A DNA stretch of 64,000 nt from Balneolaceae bacterium (GTDB lineage Bacteria > Bacteroidota > Rhodothermia > Balneolales > Balneolaceae), in NCBI GenBank assembly GCA_017643365.1, contig JAEPNO010000001.1:248001-312000 (forward strand), read 5' to 3'. A program made the translations under genes and the position numbers. How positions within the stretch are numbered: the first letter of the stretch is position 1; every line of letters begins with the position of its first letter. This document shows, in pieces, positions 29,901-37,455 of this stretch. The notes below the pieces were generated by a model. It did no database searches. It was not told where the DNA came from and was given only the letters and a program-made list of their open reading frames with translations.

Positions 29901-32040
29901 TACTTCCTCAATTACTGTTGGCACTGCAACTGTTACGGGTACTCTAAACGCAGCTTCAATTGTTGATGATGCAGAAGTTGAATACGCGAATTTTAATACA
30001 CAATGGCAATCGCAAGTGGGTCCGGTTGTGGATGCCCGTAATTGGGATGACGCTTCAAATTGGAGTGCCGGTTCTGTACCTCTTTCTACCGATATTGTGT
30101 TGATTCCGGCAAATCCATCGGTAGGTAACGAACAGCCGGTAATTAACACCACCAACACTACGGTTGCTCAAATTTCTATCGAAGAAAATGCTACCGTAAC
30201 TATTTCCGGTGGTAAAAACTTTATTGTAACCGGCGAAGCCTCCGGTCAAGGTGATATCAATGGCTCAAATTCTGATACACTTACTGTTGGTGGCAACTTA
30301 GATGTTGGAGAGGCTTCTTTAGGCTATATAATTTTAAATGGCTCTTCTAACCAGGATGTTACCAATCCTACCGACTTTACGAATCTGGAAATTGATAATT
30401 CTGCCGGTGTTGATTTTCCGGGCGATGTAACGGTTTCTGATTCTTTAAAATTGATCGATGGCACGATGTTTTTACCGAGTGGATCTAATCTGATTGCAAA
30501 CAAAAAGGAATACGGTTCGGGCAACATCAGAATGCAACGTCGAATCAGTGGAAGTAGAGGCTGGCGATTGATCTCCTCTCCTTTCAACACCACGTATGGC
30601 GATTTATTAGATGGAACGTTAACACAAGGTTACTCAGGAGCATTCTACTCTACGGGCTCTAACCCCGGCGATACATTACAACCGAACGTGTTAACTTATG
30701 TTGAAAGTGCAACGGGAACCGATAACCAGCGCTTTAGAGCGCCAACCAGCGCTGCTACTTCGGTAACTCAAGGGCAAGGCATGTTCTTATTTGTATTTGG
30801 CGATATCGCTGCCGATCCGCTATATAATGATGCATTACCGGATACCTTGGATGCCAGTGGCGAGGAATGGGATGGCGATGGCACCGAAGTCGACTTCGGT
30901 ATCACATACACCACAGCAGCCGATTCAGGTTGGAACCTTGTAGGAAACCCATTTGCAGCCACTATCGATTGGGACGATGCTTCGAATTGGACCAAAACGA
31001 ATGTTGAATCCACCATTTATGTGTGGGATCCTGCGGCAAACGGCGGAGATGGTGAATACCTAACCTGGAATGGTGTAACAGGAACTTTACCAAACTCAGG
31101 ACTGATAGCTCCGTTTCAAGGTTTTTGGGTAAAAGCGAATGCGGCTAGCCCCGAATTGAAAGTGAACAAAGCTGCTAAAACCACACTAGGCACTTTCTTA
31201 AGGAAACAGGCTAAAATCGACTCGAGTAAAGCTAAACAAAAGCAAGAAAGCACCTTAATACCTCAGATTCAATTAGCCGTTTCTTCTGAGTTTGGTCGCA
31301 CCAAACGAACGAACATAATCCTTACTGATAATGCGAGAGTTGGAAAAGATGAGCTAGATGGATTTCGTTTATTACCACTTTCCAGTTCTCATCTAGAATT
31401 CCATTCGTTACTAGACAATGGAACTGAATTAGCAATCAATAATTTGCCTTCAAATTTCTCGTCTCGTTATTTTATTCCCCTTCATTTTGATGCTTTCGAA
31501 AATGGCGTGCCGGCAAATGGTACCTATAAAATGGTTTGGGGAGATTTTAGAGGAATCCCTGAGGATTGGATTATCACTCTTATTGATAATGAAACCGGTG
31601 AAGAAATAAACCTTTTTGATCAACTTGGGTACGAATTTAACCACTCGACCCGGGCAAAGATTAGAAGAAACCTTGATCCATTGTCGCCTCGGTCTGAATT
31701 GAAAACTAAAGCCACGTCGATGGCAACACGTTTTACACTTAAAATCTCAACCGAGCAAATAGAACGCGATGTTCCGGAACAGATTTTCTTAAATCAGAAC
31801 TATCCGAATCCCTTTAACCCTTCTACAACCATCGAGTATGGTGTTAACGAAGCATCAAATGTTTCCTTAGAAATATTCGACATACTTGGTCGTAAAATTC
31901 AAACATTGGTAGATGAAGCACGAAATCCCGGCAGATATCAGGTTCGATTCAATGCCAATAGTTTAGCCAGTGGTGTGTACTTCTATCGCCTCAAAGCCAA
32001 TAACGAAGTTTTCATCAAAAAGATGACCTTTATTAAATAA
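23989..32040 (+). CDS. Giant secreted multidomain surface protein C, paralogue of A, with T9SS sorting domain
   Basis: A 2683-aa exported protein with nearly the same architecture as protein A. Signal peptide near 12-29 (ILLIVFWVSSVAVHAQ). DUF2341-like domain 31-135, LamG-like 150-345, adhesin repeats starting near 362, 495, 893, 1027 and 1161 (one more than A), LamG-like segments near 633-890 and 1291-1545, the ATGGEAISADDANVTY domain from ~1551, invasin-like Ig domains (about 1691-2000), NW-motif/beta-helix-like region from ~2007, shared module from ~2189 (GSRGWRLISSP) and the T9SS sorting domain from ~2600 (NYPNPFNPSTTIEYG). Two Cys in TNTGCSTT and PVNCWED could pair. It ends 97 bases before the pilin-like gene set, so it may or may not share a transcript with it. 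Confidence 0.88.
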   Translation: MRDQNIGHWIKSGILLIVFWVSSVAVHAQLSGYTQRLKGHINASEVYGTSDLSNYPALLSFTATQLRHTSSAGFVENINGYDIVFTAADGSTLLSHQIEEYDPTTGEITFWVRFPTVSPTTDTEFYVYFGNSSISTDPSSTNVWDSNYKMVLHMNESPAGPTTIFDASGNGTDGSDNGTISAAGLGGSNARNFNNTSDRIVIADNGVSPLDISGSITISFALFITNLNSGPDILTKGDYLNGYSIWSPANGSIQFQINNDALGAPAGSISNAVAAYLTFTRNSSGDRVIYVDGAEVASDNSNESFSIDDEDLYLSTASFWPMTGIMDEVRISNTARDSAWIATEYANINNPGPGGFIDQVNAEPIIDEIEVSTLAYNSGDSPTAISSTITTYDGDDTNIENASIQIISNYDPTEDVLDFTDQLGITGSWNSVTGTLTLTGTATVADYQTALRAVTYENTDPAPVETTRTVTFIVNDGDDDSNTQTRNISVTKVNNAPVLSAIETSDIIYYAGNGQKTITNSILLVDSDDANIDSAFVEISSGYISGEDTLYFSDQNGITGSWNNTSGKLTLTGTTTKANYQTALRSVTYENLSGSPTMSDRTIGFTANDGTEDGNTLTRDVVYPTSITDLAGYKATGVFHFDAQDADGDGDSGTNQPANGALTTWGDRSDDVSASSVDLSFSANNAAEEPLLNSTYFGNRSGLLFDGSDDYLERTTDDAILNTSTFTEKSFAFVIRTGATTAGFQIFYEQGGGTRGYNFSVYDGVLFAHGFNRSGGSAWGAPDGGHRPLNLGSVSPNTTYIVIANHDNTTWEASINGGAVVQVTNANSMTSHTGNAAIGGADGNTRDPIAFSNTSGVPFDGFIAELVSWNNALSSTDFSNIYAHLSEKWFNTPSVIADIENAALSYTEGDAATAITSTLTISDADDTTLDSAKVRITTGFDNTEDVLALPSPVGGITGSYNSSSGILTLSGTETIANYQTALRSVTYENSDGTSPSTATRTVEITVFDWDDVSNIGTRNIEITPLNALPALAAIEGSTLAFTEDDGPTAITSTLTVSDSDDSNLLGATVAFTNNYFLGEDELGFTTQNGIIGNFNSSTGILTLSGFSSVANYQTALRTVSFENVSSDPVTGLDREVTFRVFDGTDSSNVQTRDISVTSINTPPVLDEIEANSLFYSAGDTTIVSSIIELSDPDDTNIESATIQITTGYDSAEDSLTFDDIYGITDSWNDGNGTLTLTGPASKTDFETALRLVSYLNTASTPTDAVRSVTFTANDGDDDSNTQVRNISFSIPKSVDGLLLWLKGDAGTYTNTGCSTTASSSSDPVNCWEDQSGNGNDFISTGASARTLQTSVGTINSQNGIEFPGGGSNVRLEDTDAETQYLDGLAGLTIFFVIESDVTSTDRGFWTTTTPSGSTTDQYFSLRYDAVGDNGAATNVITTGLRDLNPAFTLESFEDAQTTDGQIVMLKWTSETNYELYVDGVLSNPTFSQNIPSGVLENITTAIIGQGPEDNNTSWDGLIAEVILYDEEIDLSDQQVVEDYLSNKYDIAIRSLTPATGGEAISADDANVTYTTLSGPRVQESFTGEFSTGTYVFELPSGFEWDTGGGAPSATVAPAFGGSTDLTISFTSRTSTQITFTVTSASTTNPAEITFADFRVRPTTGTLPNSGNISNEGTTGLGGSTNYGELTMVAGTQIAMEFSQQPGTSNETEEISPSPRVQLIDQYGNPVEESRVDITMALNQVSGTGVLDGSSTILEETNLFGVAEFDNLIVDDIGTYTLTASSSGLSDTTSNEFDVVAPGELTGFTVERVPSGNISNKLAGQNFNITIVAVDGAQDTVTTFTGTVVITSNCTMGTGAGTTASFTSGVLASKTVSISSLGTCSITATNSAGAEAGTSNTFTVTPGAASETTTTITANPTVIFNDGFATSTITVQTKDSEGNNLTTGGETVALSVTSGSLGSVTDNNDGTYTATLTSSITVGTATVTGTLNAASIVDDAEVEYANFNTQWQSQVGPVVDARNWDDASNWSAGSVPLSTDIVLIPANPSVGNEQPVINTTNTTVAQISIEENATVTISGGKNFIVTGEASGQGDINGSNSDTLTVGGNLDVGEASLGYIILNGSSNQDVTNPTDFTNLEIDNSAGVDFPGDVTVSDSLKLIDGTMFLPSGSNLIANKKEYGSGNIRMQRRISGSRGWRLISSPFNTTYGDLLDGTLTQGYSGAFYSTGSNPGDTLQPNVLTYVESATGTDNQRFRAPTSAATSVTQGQGMFLFVFGDIAADPLYNDALPDTLDASGEEWDGDGTEVDFGITYTTAADSGWNLVGNPFAATIDWDDASNWTKTNVESTIYVWDPAANGGDGEYLTWNGVTGTLPNSGLIAPFQGFWVKANAASPELKVNKAAKTTLGTFLRKQAKIDSSKAKQKQESTLIPQIQLAVSSEFGRTKRTNIILTDNARVGKDELDGFRLLPLSSSHLEFHSLLDNGTELAINNLPSNFSSRYFIPLHFDAFENGVPANGTYKMVWGDFRGIPEDWIITLIDNETGEEINLFDQLGYEFNHSTRAKIRRNLDPLSPRSELKTKATSMATRFTLKISTEQIERDVPEQIFLNQNYPNPFNPSTTIEYGVNEASNVSLEIFDILGRKIQTLVDEARNPGRYQVRFNANSLASGVYFYRLKANNEVFIKKMTFIK

Positions 32041-32137
32041 TTCGTGTAACTACTGGTTACTTATCCTCTCATTTATTAGAATGTATTAGTCTGGCGTAAA
32101 AACGGACGATAACTAGGAAGTACCATAATCAACGAAT

Positions 32138-32638
32138 ATGGCAGGATATACCGAAGTTTTACAAGCAATGCTGGCAATGGTAATAGTTTCATTTTTAGTA
32201 ATAAATGCAAATAGAGCCATTGTCGTAAACAATCAAACCATAGTGGATGGTGAGTTTGAGAATCAGATTGTTGCCATAGCACAAGATTTTATAGAGGAAT
32301 CCCGCTCTTCTACTTTTGATGAAAACACCACTGATGGAGATGTTCCTGTAAATATACCGGATGGATTTTCAACCATTGGTCCGGATGGCGGCGAATCATC
32401 CCGGGCAGACTTTGATGATTTTGACGATTACGATGGTTGGAATGAAACCATAACTGCTTCAGGTGGCGTTGAATATGAGGTTGAGATTGAAGTTAATTAC
32501 TATAAAGATGGAGCTGTAAGCAATCAAAAATCTACATTAAAACAGATGATTGTAAACATTTCATCTGATGACCTCACAAAGAATGGTATTGTGAGCAGGT
32601 ATTCATTCAAATTTTTAAGAAGTTTTTATGCTGATTAA
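32138..32638 (+). CDS. PilV-like single-TM pseudopilin-like protein, set 1
   Basis: A 166-aa protein with an N-terminal hydrophobic helix (YTEVLQAMLAMVIVSFLVINANRAIV, residues 4-29) followed by an extended region containing QIVAIAQDFIEESRSSTFDE. That layout, a helix running into a Gln/Ala-rich amphipathic segment and then a beta-rich domain, resembles type IV minor pilins of the PilV/GspI kind. However, I see no Gly-Phe-Thr-Leu-Ile-Glu type prepilin peptidase site, so it may be an ordinary membrane-anchored protein with a pilin-like fold. It is paralogous to the protein at 34471-34890 and abuts the next gene (TAA directly followed by ATG). It opens the 17-gene run that ends with the motor-like genes. 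Confidence 0.6.
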   Translation: MAGYTEVLQAMLAMVIVSFLVINANRAIVVNNQTIVDGEFENQIVAIAQDFIEESRSSTFDENTTDGDVPVNIPDGFSTIGPDGGESSRADFDDFDDYDGWNETITASGGVEYEVEIEVNYYKDGAVSNQKSTLKQMIVNISSDDLTKNGIVSRYSFKFLRSFYAD

Positions 32639-33253
32639 ATGGATTTAGGAATTGTAACAAGTTATATCATTGCAGGAATACTGATTATTATCATTTTAAC
32701 CGTAGGTTATAATGTAAACTTCAGTGGAAATGAACTCACACTGCACGAATCTCAGAAAATTAAAATTGATGCTGTGATCGATGCTGTAAGCTATGATTTA
32801 CCCAAAATTGGATATAATCAGAACAATCGTCCGGATACCATGCTGGTGTATGCAGATTCCACAATGCTGCAGTTTTATTCCAATATAGATAACAGCAATG
32901 ATGAATCACTTGAGTTGATTACTTGGCAATTTTCAACCGACCCTATTACTGCCACCGATAACCCGAACGACTTTTATCTTTACCGTACCATCGACGGTAC
33001 TAGCATAACCATGGGAGTAGGAATCACAGATTTTACTATAAATTATTATGATGAATTAGGGTCCACTACCCCTCTTACGCTACCCATCTCAGCTATAGGA
33101 AATAAATCAAAAATAGATTCAATTGTTCAGCTTGAGTTAATTATCGAAAGTCAGAGTCCGGTTGCATTGCAGTATTCCTCTGAAACGACCCCGAGATATA
33201 TTACAACAACCTGGACTAAACGATTCTCACCATCCAACTTAAATTTAAATTAG
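32639..33253 (+). CDS. PilW-like single-TM pseudopilin-like protein, set 1
   Basis: A 204-aa protein with an N-terminal TM helix (VTSYIIAGILIIIILTVGYNV, about 5-25), then the sequence IDAVIDAVSYDLPKIGYNQNN and a beta-rich domain ending TPRYITTTWTKRFSPSNLNL. Two blocks are shared with the protein at 34894-35475: a NPNDFYLYRT / NPNDYYLKRT motif and a closing T/K-R-F/I-P-N-L strand. The helix-then-DLxKIGxN arrangement resembles PilW-type minor pilins, but no prepilin peptidase cleavage motif is seen. It lies between the PilV-like and PilX-like members, six bases ahead of the latter. Confidence 0.58.
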   Translation: MDLGIVTSYIIAGILIIIILTVGYNVNFSGNELTLHESQKIKIDAVIDAVSYDLPKIGYNQNNRPDTMLVYADSTMLQFYSNIDNSNDESLELITWQFSTDPITATDNPNDFYLYRTIDGTSITMGVGITDFTINYYDELGSTTPLTLPISAIGNKSKIDSIVQLELIIESQSPVALQYSSETTPRYITTTWTKRFSPSNLNLN

Positions 33254-33259
33254 GCGCTT

Positions 33260-34363
33260 ATGGGACGAGGAATGATAATTTTAGCGATCGGCGCTTTTAT
33301 GGTTTTAGGATTAATCCAATTCAATTTATTTGAACACCGCGAGCGTATTCAAACCTTTAATTCAGATTACGCAAAAGAAATTCAGTCAAAAAATGTTGCA
33401 CATACAGCCATTCAGTTGGCAATGGAACAAATTAATGAAGACCCAACCTGGCAACCTACTTCAGCTAACCCATGGACTCGGGAAATAGACGATGCATATA
33501 TAGAGCTTTATTACGATGTATTGGCAACCGGAGCCGGACCAACTGATCCGGATTCCATCAGAATTTACAGCACTGCCTGGTATGGTGGCAGAGGAACTAA
33601 AGGCTCTGCAGAATACAAAGCTAATTCTGAATCACACCAAATAGTAAGTACTTATTTAAAATCCGGTTTACATTTTGTTCCTGAAGCTGCGGGCGGATTA
33701 GGATTAGCAAGTGGAAATTTCACCTTTAATATGAGTGGTAGTGCATCAATTAGCGGGAATGATGCCTCAGGTACATGCGATGATATTCCTGCAATTACCG
33801 TTCCCACACTGGATGACTATATTGAAGTTGTTGATGGCGCGAATTTTAGTAATATGGAGAGCAGTGAAGATTTAGTTGCCATCGATCCCGACATCTCATA
33901 CAGTCCTGTTGATGAACTTATTGAGCGGTTATCAAACGAACCGGGTGTTGTTGATGTAAGCGGAAATTATAAAGGGGATTTCGGTTCAGAAGATGAGCCC
34001 GGGATATTTTTTGTTGAATCATATGCAAAATTAACCGGTGGAATTCCGGATGGATACGGAATTATGGTGATTCGGTCCGGAGGTGAATTAGAATACGAAG
34101 GAGCATTATCCGTATCTGGTAATTTTACTTTTAACGGCCTGATTATCTTTGAAAATGCTTTTGATTTCACTGGTAAAGGCACCCCCGATTTAAATGGATC
34201 TGTGTTAATTGGTAATACGCCGGGAAACAACACAACGCTTGATATAGACCTTGGTGGTTCCATCAATATTCAGTACGATTGTCAGGCGATTGATTATGCA
34301 CGGGTAGCGTCAGCCACACATCTAAAACAGAATCGATATACAAGGGTTAGTACATTCGAATGA
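33260..34363 (+). CDS. PilX-like membrane protein with a beta-helical C-terminal domain, set 1
   Basis: A 367-aa protein starting MGRGMIILAIGAFMVLGLIQ (one TM), followed by KEIQSKNVAHTAIQLAMEQINEDPTW, a helix characteristic of PilX/GspK-like N-termini. The C-terminal 150 residues (YGIMVIRSGGELEYEGALSV then GNFTFNGLIIFENAFDFTGK and GTPDLNGSVLIGNT) have repeating short strands of the kind seen in PilX-associated DUF4900-like or bactofilin-like domains. Its paralogue is at 35485-36960. A 107-base gap follows, so set 2 may have its own promoter. Confidence 0.58.
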   Translation: MGRGMIILAIGAFMVLGLIQFNLFEHRERIQTFNSDYAKEIQSKNVAHTAIQLAMEQINEDPTWQPTSANPWTREIDDAYIELYYDVLATGAGPTDPDSIRIYSTAWYGGRGTKGSAEYKANSESHQIVSTYLKSGLHFVPEAAGGLGLASGNFTFNMSGSASISGNDASGTCDDIPAITVPTLDDYIEVVDGANFSNMESSEDLVAIDPDISYSPVDELIERLSNEPGVVDVSGNYKGDFGSEDEPGIFFVESYAKLTGGIPDGYGIMVIRSGGELEYEGALSVSGNFTFNGLIIFENAFDFTGKGTPDLNGSVLIGNTPGNNTTLDIDLGGSINIQYDCQAIDYARVASATHLKQNRYTRVSTFE

Positions 34364-34470
34364 TGTTAAATAGATTCTAATGTAACAAACCGCCTTTTGG
34401 CTTCCACATTAAAGCAAGCTAACTACATCTAAGATGTAAAGCGTTTATTTTAATCTATAAATTTAAGGCA

Positions 34471-34890
34471 ATGAGCAGTTACGCTGAACTTACTTACTTG
34501 ATCGGAGCAATGGTTATTTTTGGGTTTTTATCCCTTAATACCGCTCGTAGTTTCAATTCCGGCCGTCAGGCTATTTACCAGGCTGAAGCAGAATACCGAG
34601 CTATCGCTGTAGCACAAGACGAACTCGATAAGGTGCAATGGATTTATGATTCGGATGAACTCGATCCAAACAGTGGTGATTATGTGTACGCTAATTATCC
34701 GATCAATGAAGTTCATAATTACGGAGATAGTGATCAGTATAACTCAACGTTTATTATTAATGGAACCTCAGAATTGATCGAAGATACCGGCTCCATGAAA
34801 AAATATCAGGTTACAGTATCTGTTCTCAATCAAAACGTAACTCCTGAGGTGTTTATCACCCTCGAATACGTTAAATCCTATACTTACTAA
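34471..34890 (+). CDS. PilV-like single-TM pseudopilin-like protein, set 2
   Basis: A 139-aa protein built like the first member of set 1: N-terminal helix YAELTYLIGAMVIFGFLSLN (4-23), then AEAEYRAIAVAQDELDKVQW and a beta-rich domain ending VFITLEYVKSYTY. The alignment with the 32138 protein is clearest at xYxEL...AMVIxxFLxxNxxR and IAVAQDxxxx. No prepilin peptidase motif is seen. The start at 34471 is followed three bases after its stop by the PilW-like gene, so the set is operonic. Confidence 0.58.
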   Translation: MSSYAELTYLIGAMVIFGFLSLNTARSFNSGRQAIYQAEAEYRAIAVAQDELDKVQWIYDSDELDPNSGDYVYANYPINEVHNYGDSDQYNSTFIINGTSELIEDTGSMKKYQVTVSVLNQNVTPEVFITLEYVKSYTY

Positions 34891-34893
34891 ATC

Positions 34894-35475
34894 ATGAATG
34901 CAGGACTTGCCATAACATTTGTGATTGGTGGATTGTTTATGATCTCTATTTTGAACTTTAATGCTCAAGTGATCAATCAAACCCAAGAACTTACACTAAG
35001 TACAATTAACCAATCTAATTTGGATAATCTGGTTGATGTACTCGCTAATGATTTTAATAAAATTGGCTTTAATACTGGTACAGCTGTGCCTTTTACCACT
35101 ATTAGTGATAAAAACATCATTTTTCAAGCCGATGTGTACGACAACGACAGTTATGGCTCTACAAACATTCGCTGGTTCTTTGATGTAAATGATGCTGTTA
35201 GCAGTACCAACCCCAACGATTATTATTTAAAACGAACAGGCCCAATTGGTACAAGTTCGTACGGAACTATTGAGTTCCCGGTAGTTTATTTCGACTTAAA
35301 CTATTACACCGCCGATGGTACCCCAACCAATGATTTGGCATCTGTAAAAAAGATTGAAGTTGAATTGATGATAGAAACCGTGGAACCCTATACGGTAACA
35401 GGAAGCACCAAAGAATATCCTCGATTGATTTGGAAACGCATCTTTGTACCAAACAATATTAACCTACCATATTAA
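34894..35475 (+). CDS. PilW-like single-TM pseudopilin-like protein, set 2
   Basis: A 193-aa protein with TM helix LAITFVIGGLFMISILNFNA (about 5-24), then NLDNLVDVLANDFNKIGFNTG, a beta-rich domain with NPNDYYLKRTGPIGTSSYG, and the closing RLIWKRIFVPNNINL. The same three landmarks are present in the set 1 paralogue (32639-33253): DVLxxDxxKIGxN, NPNDxYLxRT and a terminal basic strand followed by NxNL. It is nine bases upstream of the PilX-like gene, which has a good AGGAGAAG ribosome site. Confidence 0.58.
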   Translation: MNAGLAITFVIGGLFMISILNFNAQVINQTQELTLSTINQSNLDNLVDVLANDFNKIGFNTGTAVPFTTISDKNIIFQADVYDNDSYGSTNIRWFFDVNDAVSSTNPNDYYLKRTGPIGTSSYGTIEFPVVYFDLNYYTADGTPTNDLASVKKIEVELMIETVEPYTVTGSTKEYPRLIWKRIFVPNNINLPY

Positions 35476-35484
35476 GGAGAAGTT

Positions 35485-36960
35485 ATGGGAAGAAGTTTAT
35501 TATTTCTCGTAAGCGGATTAACGATTATTACCGGAATTGTACAGGTAAATAATCAAGAGCGATTGACTGCAATACCGGTTGTAACAACCGATTACTACAA
35601 AGCACAACAGGCTAGAAACTTGTCGAAAAGTTTAATCGACAATGCCGTTGAAACCATGAAAGACAATAACAACTGGACCGGCAGCATCGATATTGATGAT
35701 GTTGTTGATACAAAAGCATTGGTTTCTCGTTCGTCTGATGGCCGAAAAAAATTAAGCCTTGGCTTGTTAAACTTAGATCAAGTATTAGCCATTGAAGAAG
35801 AGCTAGAAGATCAACTTGAAGAAAATACAGGAATACAATTACCTGTTAACCTAAACGGTACGTTAACGAGTTATACGCAAAACAGCCAGGATATGCCTAA
35901 TAATAGCGTAGGTAGCTGGGATGAATACAAAGTGTTATTAGTAAGCTCAAGCACTTACGATGACGTTGAGGTTACTACCGAAGTACTAATGCAACGCGAT
36001 TCATTTAGTAAATACTCTTATATGACTCAATCTGAATTAGGCGCTTCAGGTAATACCATTTGGTTTATGGACGCCGATAATATTTATGGACCAATACATA
36101 CCAATGGCGAGTTTGCTATGTCTGGTTCTCCTTCGTTTTATGGATTAGTTACCAGCCCGAATATGTGGAGAGCGCACGAAACTAATCCAACAAGTCCAAA
36201 TTTTTATGGTGGCGAGAATTTTAATGCCCCACGTAAAGACGAACCGACTTCTTATGAAGTAAATCGCCTTGTTGATGCCGCCAACGATGGTGGGAAAAGA
36301 TATTCAGGAGATATAGACGTTGACTTTTATTACGATGCCAACGGTGGATACGCTGATATTTCTTACGGTGGTTCTCCCGGAAATGGATGTGCAAACTGGA
36401 TGTGGTGGTGTACTCCTATCCCTCCTACGGCCCCTTCAGTTGAAACAGTAAACTTAGCTAATATCAATGGCGTGATTTCTACCGATGGAGAAATTACCGT
36501 TGAAGGAAATGTGAATGGCGATGTTACACTTCACTCGGAAGACAAAATCGAAATTATTGGCGATATCGTTTATAAAACCAGCCCTCTCGATGATTCAACT
36601 TCAACAGATTTGTTAGGTTTAGTAAGTGAAGGCAATGTCATTGTAGACAGATACGCCCACACTGCATCAGGTACTCAAGATCTTACTGTACATGCTTCTA
36701 TAGTTGCCTTAAATACCTCGTTTACAGTAGAGAATTACAACTCTGGTGGAAACAAAGGCACCTTAAATATGTTAGGTGGAATTATTCAGCAAAATAGAGG
36801 TCCTGTTGGCACATTTTCTGGTAACACTGTTGTTTCAGGTTATTCGAAAAACTATCAATACGACAACCGATTAAAAGCTAGTATTCCGCCATCTTTTCCA
36901 AGAGAAAGCGTATTTTCTATCGTATATTGGAAAGACGAAGTAACTAAAATAACTGAGTAA
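35485..36960 (+). CDS. PilX-like membrane protein with large extracytoplasmic domain, set 2
   Basis: A 491-aa protein with N-terminal helix MGRSLLFLVSGLTIITGIVQ and the PilX-like helix YYKAQQARNLSKSLIDNAVE. The large C-terminal part contains FMDADNIYGPIHTNGEFAMS and SPSFYGLVTSPNMW, the DUF4900-type landmark (a beta-helical, bactofilin-like domain), and further repeated strands (GVISTDGEITVEGNVNGDVT, IEIIGDIVYKT). Ribosome site AGGAGAAG lies just upstream of the ATG at 35485. It is the second and longer copy of this family in the run. The role is unknown; a surface or envelope scaffold that partners the pilins downstream is plausible. Confidence 0.6.
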   Translation: MGRSLLFLVSGLTIITGIVQVNNQERLTAIPVVTTDYYKAQQARNLSKSLIDNAVETMKDNNNWTGSIDIDDVVDTKALVSRSSDGRKKLSLGLLNLDQVLAIEEELEDQLEENTGIQLPVNLNGTLTSYTQNSQDMPNNSVGSWDEYKVLLVSSSTYDDVEVTTEVLMQRDSFSKYSYMTQSELGASGNTIWFMDADNIYGPIHTNGEFAMSGSPSFYGLVTSPNMWRAHETNPTSPNFYGGENFNAPRKDEPTSYEVNRLVDAANDGGKRYSGDIDVDFYYDANGGYADISYGGSPGNGCANWMWWCTPIPPTAPSVETVNLANINGVISTDGEITVEGNVNGDVTLHSEDKIEIIGDIVYKTSPLDDSTSTDLLGLVSEGNVIVDRYAHTASGTQDLTVHASIVALNTSFTVENYNSGGNKGTLNMLGGIIQQNRGPVGTFSGNTVVSGYSKNYQYDNRLKASIPPSFPRESVFSIVYWKDEVTKITE

Positions 36961-36968
36961 AGAATAAC

Positions 36969-37364
36969 GTGCGCAGATTAACTTATTCATCGATTTTAGG
37001 AATAATATTGTTCCTAATGGGTAGCGAAATAAATGCTCAAACCTCTATTACATTCAATGTAAATTTGAAGCCTCAGCTCGAAGACAGTACCTTTGTTCCG
37101 GGTCGGGATCAGATTAAAATAATTGGAGATAAATATCCAATCGATACCCCCAACCCCTACTATTTGGTAGATGAGGCTCCGAAAGATAGTATCTATTCTG
37201 TTACCATACGGTTTTCCTCACGTTTTCGCGGGCAAATGCTTAACTACAATTTCGAAATGACTTCGAATTACACCAAGCTCACTGAAGTGCTACCAAGATC
37301 GGTTCAACTTCAAGGCAGAGAAGTTGAGCTCGACCCACTCTATTTTAACGCCTTTGCGTGGTAA
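36969..37364 (+). CDS. Small secreted protein with CBM20/E-set-like beta domain
   Basis: A 131-aa exported protein with a GTG start at 36969, signal peptide YSSILGIILFLMGSEINAQ and mature N-terminus TSITFNVNLKPQLED. The pattern xTFNVNLxxQLxDSxFxPGRDQIKIIGD resembles starch-binding-like or E-set beta-sandwich domains that are common as accessory modules in this phylum, but the short length and missing later strands make the family uncertain. It starts eight bases after the PilX-like gene and 91 bases before the first pilin, so it belongs to the run by position. Function not recognised. Confidence 0.45.
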   Translation: MRRLTYSSILGIILFLMGSEINAQTSITFNVNLKPQLEDSTFVPGRDQIKIIGDKYPIDTPNPYYLVDEAPKDSIYSVTIRFSSRFRGQMLNYNFEMTSNYTKLTEVLPRSVQLQGREVELDPLYFNAFAW

Positions 37365-37455
37365 ATAAAGCATTGATTACGTTACCTTAATTAAGAAAGA
37401 TTAACTGCCTTATTTTTTCCATTTGCCTTAACTTAGAAAATAGAAGAGGCGTTAT

